In this document: one piece after another, positions 44,819-45,916 of the stretch | Layout: the number at the start of each line of letters is the position of its first letter | Numbering within the stretch: the first letter of the stretch is position 1 | NCBI GenBank assembly: GCA_024403275.1 | Contig: JAKSSD010000014.1 | Location: 1-45,916, forward strand | Direction of reading: 5' to 3' | Origin: Lachnospiraceae bacterium | Lineage (GTDB): Bacteria; Bacillota; Clostridia; Lachnospirales; Lachnospiraceae | DNA: 45,916 bases | Made by a program: the position numbers and the translations under genes | Notes under the pieces: generated by a model | Databases searched by the model: none | What the model was told of the DNA's origin: nothing | What the model saw: only the letters and a program-made list of their open reading frames with translations

Positions 44819-44847
44819 ATTTTACTTTTTTTATGCATTTTTGTCAA
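44819..44847 (-). promoter_or_regulatory. Promoter of the chemoreceptor gene
   Basis: Minus-strand TTGACA (44842-44847), 17-bp spacer and TAAAAT (44819-44824). It is of sigma-A type; I see no sigma-28 motif of the kind that often controls chemotaxis genes. Confidence 0.7.
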
Positions 44848-44858
44848 ACAATGACTAC

Positions 44859-45806
44859 TTACATTTTATCGACTAAAATACGCTGATTAATAAGAAATTC
44901 ATTTATACTTTTTGATTTAATAAGCTTTTTATAAGCATTTTTTTCTATATTAAAAGGAGGATTATCATCCAAATCCATAATCATAAATCCCCATATTTCC
45001 TTCATTTTATGAAGAACAGGAACATCACCAGAGAAAGCTTCCTTATAATCAAGACATAAATCATTTAAAAACTCCAATAAAATCTCCTTTGAATCTCTTC
45101 CTTCACCATTAATTTCTGAAGCTAAAGAAGGATTTCTAAGAAGACCTCGCCCTATCATAATAGCTTTAACATTTGATTTATCCTGAAACTCTTTGTAATA
45201 ATCATCTACTTTAAAAATATTACCATTATAAATAAGAGGATTCTTACTATTATTTAACGCATATTCAAAAACATCATTATGTGGAAATCCGTTATAGAAT
45301 TCATTCTGGACTCTGCAATGTAATATAAGATTTTTCAGTTCATACTTATTATATATAGAAAGAATCTCTTCAAATTCATCAGGATCATTAATACCAATTC
45401 TGCTTTTGATAGAAATATCACACTTTTTACTTGAAAAAACTTCATATAAGAAATTATCTAATAAATCTAAATCAGAAAGAATTCCTGCGCCTCTTTTTCT
45501 TGTTGTAACTGTTTTGGAAGGACAACCAAAATTAAGATTAATCTCTTCATAGCCAAATTCCATTATTAAGGGTTCAATCTGTAAATATTCCGAAGCCTTA
45601 TTAGTCATAACCTGAGGAATAACTCTTAATCCTCTATTCGAATCTGGATGAATATCTTTAATTTCCTTATTAGTTAAACCGCATTTTTCATGAGCCATAA
45701 TGAAAGGAGTGTAGTACCTGTCTATGTATTTACCGAAATAAGAATTAAATCTATTTCTAAATACATAACCAGTAATACCTTCCATTGGAGCAAAGTAAAT
45801 ATCCAT
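44859..45806 (-). CDS. tRNA-dihydrouridine synthase
   Basis: FMN enzyme that reduces specific uridines in tRNA. The 315-residue protein starts MDIYFAPMEGITG, typical of the family, and carries the catalytic cysteine in NLNFGCPSKTVTTRKRGAG, then KSRIG and LHCR flavin/tRNA-contact segments. It looks closest to the DusC-like or unassigned bacterial branch. The frame opens at 45842, but ATG 45806 with GGAG at good spacing is the better start. It follows a tRNA-Leu gene directly, a fitting but possibly accidental neighbour. Confidence 0.93.
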   Translation of the reverse strand: MDIYFAPMEGITGYVFRNRFNSYFGKYIDRYYTPFIMAHEKCGLTNKEIKDIHPDSNRGLRVIPQVMTNKASEYLQIEPLIMEFGYEEINLNFGCPSKTVTTRKRGAGILSDLDLLDNFLYEVFSSKKCDISIKSRIGINDPDEFEEILSIYNKYELKNLILHCRVQNEFYNGFPHNDVFEYALNNSKNPLIYNGNIFKVDDYYKEFQDKSNVKAIMIGRGLLRNPSLASEINGEGRDSKEILLEFLNDLCLDYKEAFSGDVPVLHKMKEIWGFMIMDLDDNPPFNIEKNAYKKLIKSKSINEFLINQRILVDKM

Positions 45807-45831
45807 AAAATCTCCATTTTTAGATAAAATA

Positions 45832-45859
45832 AAAAGAAACACTTGAAAGTGTTTCTTTT
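45832..45859 (-). terminator. Terminator after tRNA-Leu
   Basis: A 12-bp stem (45832-45843 with 45848-45859, core GAAACACT/AGTGTTTC) has a 4-base loop and a T-rich minus-strand flank. It begins 3 bp after the tRNA 3' end. Confidence 0.8.
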
Positions 45860-45861
45860 CG

Positions 45862-45916
45862 TGCCGGCGACCGGAATCGAACCGGTACGGGAGGTTAGTC
45901 CCGCAGGATTTTAAGT
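45862..45916 (-). tRNA. tRNA-Leu (anticodon TAA), 3' part, cut by window edge
   Basis: Visible on the minus strand are the anticodon loop CTTAAAA (anticodon TAA at 45911-45913), the 3' half of the anticodon stem TCCTG, a long class II variable arm CGGGA/TCCCG, T arm ACCGG-TTCGATT-CCGGT and acceptor strand CGCCGGC plus A73. CCA is not encoded. The 5' part lies beyond the window. Confidence 0.92.

Overview
The window is AT-rich and reads as a chromosome segment of a Gram-positive anaerobe of the class Clostridia, most likely family Lachnospiraceae. This rests on the tig-clpP-clpX cluster next to engB, a DUF6062-like protein, a homoserine dehydrogenase paired with a cofactor-independent phosphoglycerate mutase-like protein, SpaA-type surface protein genes with a class B sortase, strong GGAGG ribosome binding sites, and tRNAs without an encoded CCA. 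I do not assign a genus. All protein-coding genes are on the minus strand except a two-gene metal-resistance operon at 40322-43019.

Layout. Positions 40-449 hold a 62-bp-period array of alternating inverted 8-mers, followed by a terminator. Next come hom and an apgM-like gene (threonine branch), then a beta-CASP metallo-hydrolase with a zinc-site-rich DUF6062-like protein (3.1-5.6 kb). A surface module with a six-domain SpaA-like protein and an overlapping class B sortase spans 5.7-9.8 kb. An operon of EamA transporter, D-2-hydroxyacid dehydrogenase, dtd and 5-formyl-THF cyclo-ligase follows (10-12.9 kb), then a dynamin-like GTPase. From 15.6 to 20.5 kb lie ung, hisF, hisH, a strongly charge-segregated membrane protein of unknown function, and cheV. 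A tRNA-Pro(AGG) gene precedes an engB operon with two small membrane proteins. A large imperfect inverted-repeat element (22743-22892) separates engB from the tig-clpP-clpX operon.

The right half begins with a DJ-1/PfpI protein, a large solute-binding-like lipoprotein, and a 1940-residue protein that joins transglutaminase-like, DUF4011, SF1 helicase, Vsr-like nuclease and DUF3320 regions. This last gene is co-directional with an HD-GYP protein bearing an N-terminal membrane sensor. A second array follows (37026-37478; 63-bp period, alternating inverted 7-mers). Next are a uridine phosphorylase-like enzyme, a YhcC-type radical SAM protein and a methyltransferase. The divergent operon contains a CadC-like ArsR repressor and a P1B-type ATPase whose N-terminus is a run of CCC-x-H-x-H units. 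The window ends with a chemoreceptor, a tRNA-dihydrouridine synthase and a partial tRNA-Leu(UAA).

The most unusual items are: the two arrays, whose core sequences are unrelated but whose architecture is nearly the same; the cysteine/histidine/aspartate repeat tail of the metal ATPase, together with an 18-bp perfect palindrome that exactly fills the spacer of its operon promoter; the structured intergenic element at 22.8 kb; and the surface protein-sortase pair, in which the substrate lacks a canonical sorting signal and the sortase has a lipobox.
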